DNA from: Alphaproteobacteria bacterium
GTDB lineage: Bacteria > Pseudomonadota > Alphaproteobacteria > Geminicoccales > Geminicoccaceae
Reading direction: 5' to 3'
DNA: 8,154 nt
Assembly: GCA_026984595.1 (NCBI GenBank)
Contig: JALSRW010000530.1
Span: 1 to 8,154, forward strand
In this document: one piece after another, positions 5,956 to 8,154 of the stretch
Numbering within the stretch: position 1 is the first letter of the stretch
Layout of the letters: each line of letters starts with the position of its first letter
Translations under genes and position numbers: made by a program
Notes under the pieces: model-generated
What the model saw: the letters and a program-made list of their open reading frames with translations, nothing else
Told to the model about the DNA's origin: nothing
The model's database searches: none

Positions 5956-7875
5956 GTGCAGGACGAACGCGAATCGCTTTCGGAGCACTACGAATCCGTC
6001 GAGGTTCCGGCCACCGGTCCGGGACTGCGCCGCTGGTGGGCGATCGCCGGTCCCGCCCTGCTGGTCTCGGTGGGCTACATGGATCCCGGCAACTGGGCCA
6101 CCGATCTGGCCGGCGGCAGCCGCTACAACTACGCCCTGCTCTGGGTCCTGCTGATGTCCAACCTGATGGCCATGCTGCTGCAGAGCCTGGCGGCCAGGCT
6201 CGGCGTGGTGTGCCGCAGGGATCTCGCCCAGGCCTGTCGCGAGGCGTTTCCCGGATGGGTCAACATCCCGCTCTATGTGCTGGCCGAGATCGCGATCATC
6301 GCCACCGATCTCGCCGAGGTGCTGGGCTCCGCCATCGCCTTCCAGCTCCTGTTCGGTGTTCCGCTCCTCTGGGGCGTGGTGATCACCACCTTCGACGTGC
6401 TGCTCCTGCTGGCCTTCACGAGCTTCGGCATCCGCAAGCTGGAGGCGGTGATCCTGTCCTTCGTGGCGACCATCGGCATCGCCTTCCTGATCGAGATCTT
6501 CCTCGCCCAGCCCGACTGGGGCGGCGTGCTGCGCGGCTTCGTGCCCTCCTTGCCCGACAGCGGCGCCCTCTACATCGCCATCGGCATCCTCGGTGCCACC
6601 GTGATGCCGCACAATCTCTATCTCCATTCCTCGCTGGTACAGACCCGGCTGGTGGGACGCAGCGAAAAGGAAATTCGCGCCTCGATCCGGCTCAATACCA
6701 TCGATTCGGTGATTTCGCTCAATCTCGCCTTTCTGGTCAATGCCGCCATCCTGATCATGGCCGCCGCCGTGTTCTACCGCAGCGGGCTCTTCGATATCGC
6801 CGAGATCCAGGACGCCCATCGCATGCTGGAGCCGATTCTCGGTGCGGCCGTCGCTCCCGTCGCCTTCGCGCTGGCGCTGCTGGCCTCGGGTCAGAGCTCG
6901 ACCATCACCGCCACCCTCGCCGGCCAGATCGTCATGGAGGGGCATCTCAACATCCGCATCCGTCCCTGGCTGCGCCGTCTCATCACCCGACTGCTGGCGG
7001 CGGGGCCGGCGGTACTGGCGATTCTCTGGTTCGGCGAGGAGTCCACAGGCGGCCTGCTGGTGCTGAGCCAGGTGGTCCTTTCCCTGCAGCTTCCCTTCGC
7101 GGTCGTTCCGCTCATTCATTTCGTCGCCGACCGCCGGCGCATGAAGAACTTCACCGTGGGGCCGGTGGTCCAGGCGCTGGCCTGGCTGGTGGCCGGGATC
7201 ATCGTCGCCCTCAATCTCAAGCTGGTGATCGACGAGATCGGAGCATGGCTGGCGGCCGCCGGGGCCAATGCCTGGATCCTCCAGGTGACCGTCCTGCCGC
7301 TGGTCGGACTGCTGCTGCTGCTCCTCGCCTATGTGGCGATCCGGCCCTGGATCGAGCGGCTGCAGCGTCTGCCGGGCATTCTCCGGCCGGCCGGCATTCA
7401 CGGCCGGATGGTGGCCGGCAAGTTCTCGATCCGGCCTGCCAGAAGCTATCGCCGCATCGCCATTGCCCTCGACTTCGGCGACGGCGAGCAGCAGCTCGTC
7501 AACGAGGCGCTGCGCTTCGCCGAAAAGGAGCGCACCGAGATCGTGCTGATGCATGTGGTGGAGAGCGCCGTGGCCCGGGCGATGGGGCCCAACGCCGCCG
7601 ATTTCGAGACCGAGGCCGACCGGCAGCGCCTCGAGGCCCTTTGCGCCAGTCTGCGGCAGGCCGGCTATCGGGCCTCCTGTCGGCTCGGTCTCGGCGATCC
7701 CATCAGCGAGCTGGCGCGGCTGGTCGAGGAAGAGAAAGTGGAGGCGGTGGTACTCGGAGCCCACGGCCACCGGGGGCTGACCGACCTGGTCTACGGCAAT
7801 ACCGCCAGCGCTCTGCGCCATCGCATCGGCGCCACGGTCATCATCTGCCCGCTGAAACCGCCCGCGGAGAACTGA
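5956..7875 (+). CDS. NRAMP divalent metal transporter fused to a universal stress protein (UspA) domain
   Basis: Inner-membrane, probably proton-coupled, Mn/Fe-type transporter of 639 residues. The NRAMP part (about 25-460) has the TM1 signature GYMDPGNWATDLAGG with D43 and N46 as metal ligands, the TM3 segment EIAIIATDLAEVLGSA, and the TM6 signature GATVMPHNLYLHS with metal-contacting M217 and H219. I count 11-12 hydrophobic segments. The TM6 Met is kept, unlike NRAMP-related magnesium transporters. After a basic linker, residues 499-632 form a UspA-like domain: RRIAIALDF, VLMHVVES, and the nucleotide-binding pattern G601-x2-G604-x9-G614, with Asn where Ser/Thr is usual. The domain may regulate transport through ATP or AMP binding, which is inference. 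I chose GTG at 5956 because AGGTGG lies five bases upstream; GTG at 5947 adds three residues but has a poor site. It is transcribed away from the PQQ genes. Confidence 0.9.
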   Translation: MQDERESLSEHYESVEVPATGPGLRRWWAIAGPALLVSVGYMDPGNWATDLAGGSRYNYALLWVLLMSNLMAMLLQSLAARLGVVCRRDLAQACREAFPGWVNIPLYVLAEIAIIATDLAEVLGSAIAFQLLFGVPLLWGVVITTFDVLLLLAFTSFGIRKLEAVILSFVATIGIAFLIEIFLAQPDWGGVLRGFVPSLPDSGALYIAIGILGATVMPHNLYLHSSLVQTRLVGRSEKEIRASIRLNTIDSVISLNLAFLVNAAILIMAAAVFYRSGLFDIAEIQDAHRMLEPILGAAVAPVAFALALLASGQSSTITATLAGQIVMEGHLNIRIRPWLRRLITRLLAAGPAVLAILWFGEESTGGLLVLSQVVLSLQLPFAVVPLIHFVADRRRMKNFTVGPVVQALAWLVAGIIVALNLKLVIDEIGAWLAAAGANAWILQVTVLPLVGLLLLLLAYVAIRPWIERLQRLPGILRPAGIHGRMVAGKFSIRPARSYRRIAIALDFGDGEQQLVNEALRFAEKERTEIVLMHVVESAVARAMGPNAADFETEADRQRLEALCASLRQAGYRASCRLGLGDPISELARLVEEEKVEAVVLGAHGHRGLTDLVYGNTASALRHRIGATVIICPLKPPAEN

Positions 7876-7880
7876 AGAAC

Positions 7881-7908
7881 GGAAAAGGAAGGGGGGGCGA
7901 AGCCCCCC
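7881..7908 (-). terminator. GC hairpin terminator between convergent genes
   Basis: A 7-bp stem GGGGGGC/GCCCCCC closed by a three-base loop (GAA on the plus strand) occupies 7892-7908. On the minus strand it is followed by the T-rich CTTCCTTTTCC, so it fits an intrinsic terminator for the partial gene at the right edge. On the plus strand, 17 bp after the transporter stop codon, there is no T run, so termination of the transporter here would be weaker. The core GCGAAGC is known as an unusually stable DNA mini-hairpin. Confidence 0.65.
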
Positions 7909-7933
7909 GGAGTGCGGTATCGAGGCCGCTGCC

Positions 7934-8154
7934 TCAATCGATGGCGATCGGTGCGCCGGCCGAACCCGTCGCCCCGACGATCGGCATCGGGGTGTAGACG
8001 TACATGAAGGTCCACACCCGGTCGGCCACCAGCTCGTCGAGATACATGTTCTCCTGATTGACCAGGCCGTGGCGCGGCATCAGATGCTGATGGATGCAGA
8101 AGGCGCAGGCCGGATCGGGATTGGGCACCACTTCGGTGGCCCAGGTATCGGCAC
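7934..8154 (-). CDS. Unrecognised protein, C-terminal 72 residues only (runs off the right edge)
   Basis: An open minus-strand frame enters from the right edge and ends with TGA at 7934-7936. I do not recognise the family. The visible part begins ADTWATEVVPNPDPACAFC and contains a CAFC pair followed by a His-rich IHQHLMPRH segment. That Cys/His cluster could bind metal or form a disulfide, but it is not a CxxCH haem site because Ile follows the second Cys. Next come an acidic stretch (NMYLDELVADRVW), an aromatic one (TFMYVYTPMP) and a small-residue tail (VGATGSAGAPIAID). The GTG at 8131 is probably internal, because the frame continues sensibly through it. A terminator hairpin follows 26 bp downstream, which supports a real gene end. 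It converges on the transporter gene. Confidence 0.6.
   Translation of the reverse strand, partial: ADTWATEVVPNPDPACAFCIHQHLMPRHGLVNQENMYLDELVADRVWTFMYVYTPMPIVGATGSAGAPIAID

Noticed and set aside
5712..7997. Long plus-strand open frame of 761 codons overlapping the metal transporter
   Set aside because: It is a shifted-frame shadow caused by high GC; its translation is Arg/Gly/Pro-rich without domains, whereas the overlapping frame encodes a textbook NRAMP-Usp protein.
8117..8139. CAFC motif of the partial right-edge gene and its vicinity as a haem c site
   Set aside because: The residue after the second cysteine is Ile, so the CxxCH haem-binding motif is absent.

Overview
The window is GC-rich bacterial DNA with dense gene packing, strong Shine-Dalgarno sites (repeatedly GGGAGG) and Sec/Tat-exported proteins. 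It looks like a chromosomal segment of a Gram-negative proteobacterium, most likely an alphaproteobacterium, using periplasmic PQQ-dependent oxidation. The lineage is inferred from composition and gene content only. No rRNA, tRNA, CRISPR array, insertion sequence or phage gene is visible.

Layout. Positions 2-5691 hold six complete genes, all on the minus strand. In transcription order (right to left) they are: a Tat-exported SMP-30/gluconolactonase-family hydrolase (4543-5691); a small exported protein of unknown function with an OB-like C-terminal half (4050-4463); a soluble PQQ-dependent alcohol dehydrogenase (2210-3925); an intrinsic terminator (2155-2185); a 107-residue single-haem cytochrome c (1806-2129); a family-3 solute-binding protein of the quinoprotein-associated, XoxJ-like type (940-1806); and a seven-bladed YVTN beta-propeller protein of the PQQ-catabolism-associated type (2-979). 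The last three genes overlap or abut, so they are probably translationally coupled. A 264-bp divergent intergenic region (5692-5955) carries a promoter candidate and two dyads. To its right on the plus strand is an NRAMP divalent-metal transporter fused to a C-terminal universal-stress-protein domain (5956-7875). It converges on an unrecognised partial gene (7934-8154, minus) that runs off the right edge, with a GC-rich terminator between them.

How the genes may work together. The dehydrogenase has the Asp-x-Asp active-site signature (D315/D317) that marks lanthanide-using quinoprotein alcohol dehydrogenases. It has no haem domain, so the small cytochrome c is its likely electron acceptor. 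The solute-binding and beta-propeller proteins are the usual accessory partners of such enzymes. Two things set this cluster apart from a standard xox/exa locus. The dehydrogenase lacks the adjacent-cysteine (vicinal disulfide) motif normally next to PQQ. It is also preceded by a Tat-exported lactonase-like enzyme and a small exported unknown. One reading is a periplasmic pathway that oxidises a hydroxyl or hemiacetal substrate to a lactone and then opens the lactone. The substrate is not evident from sequence.
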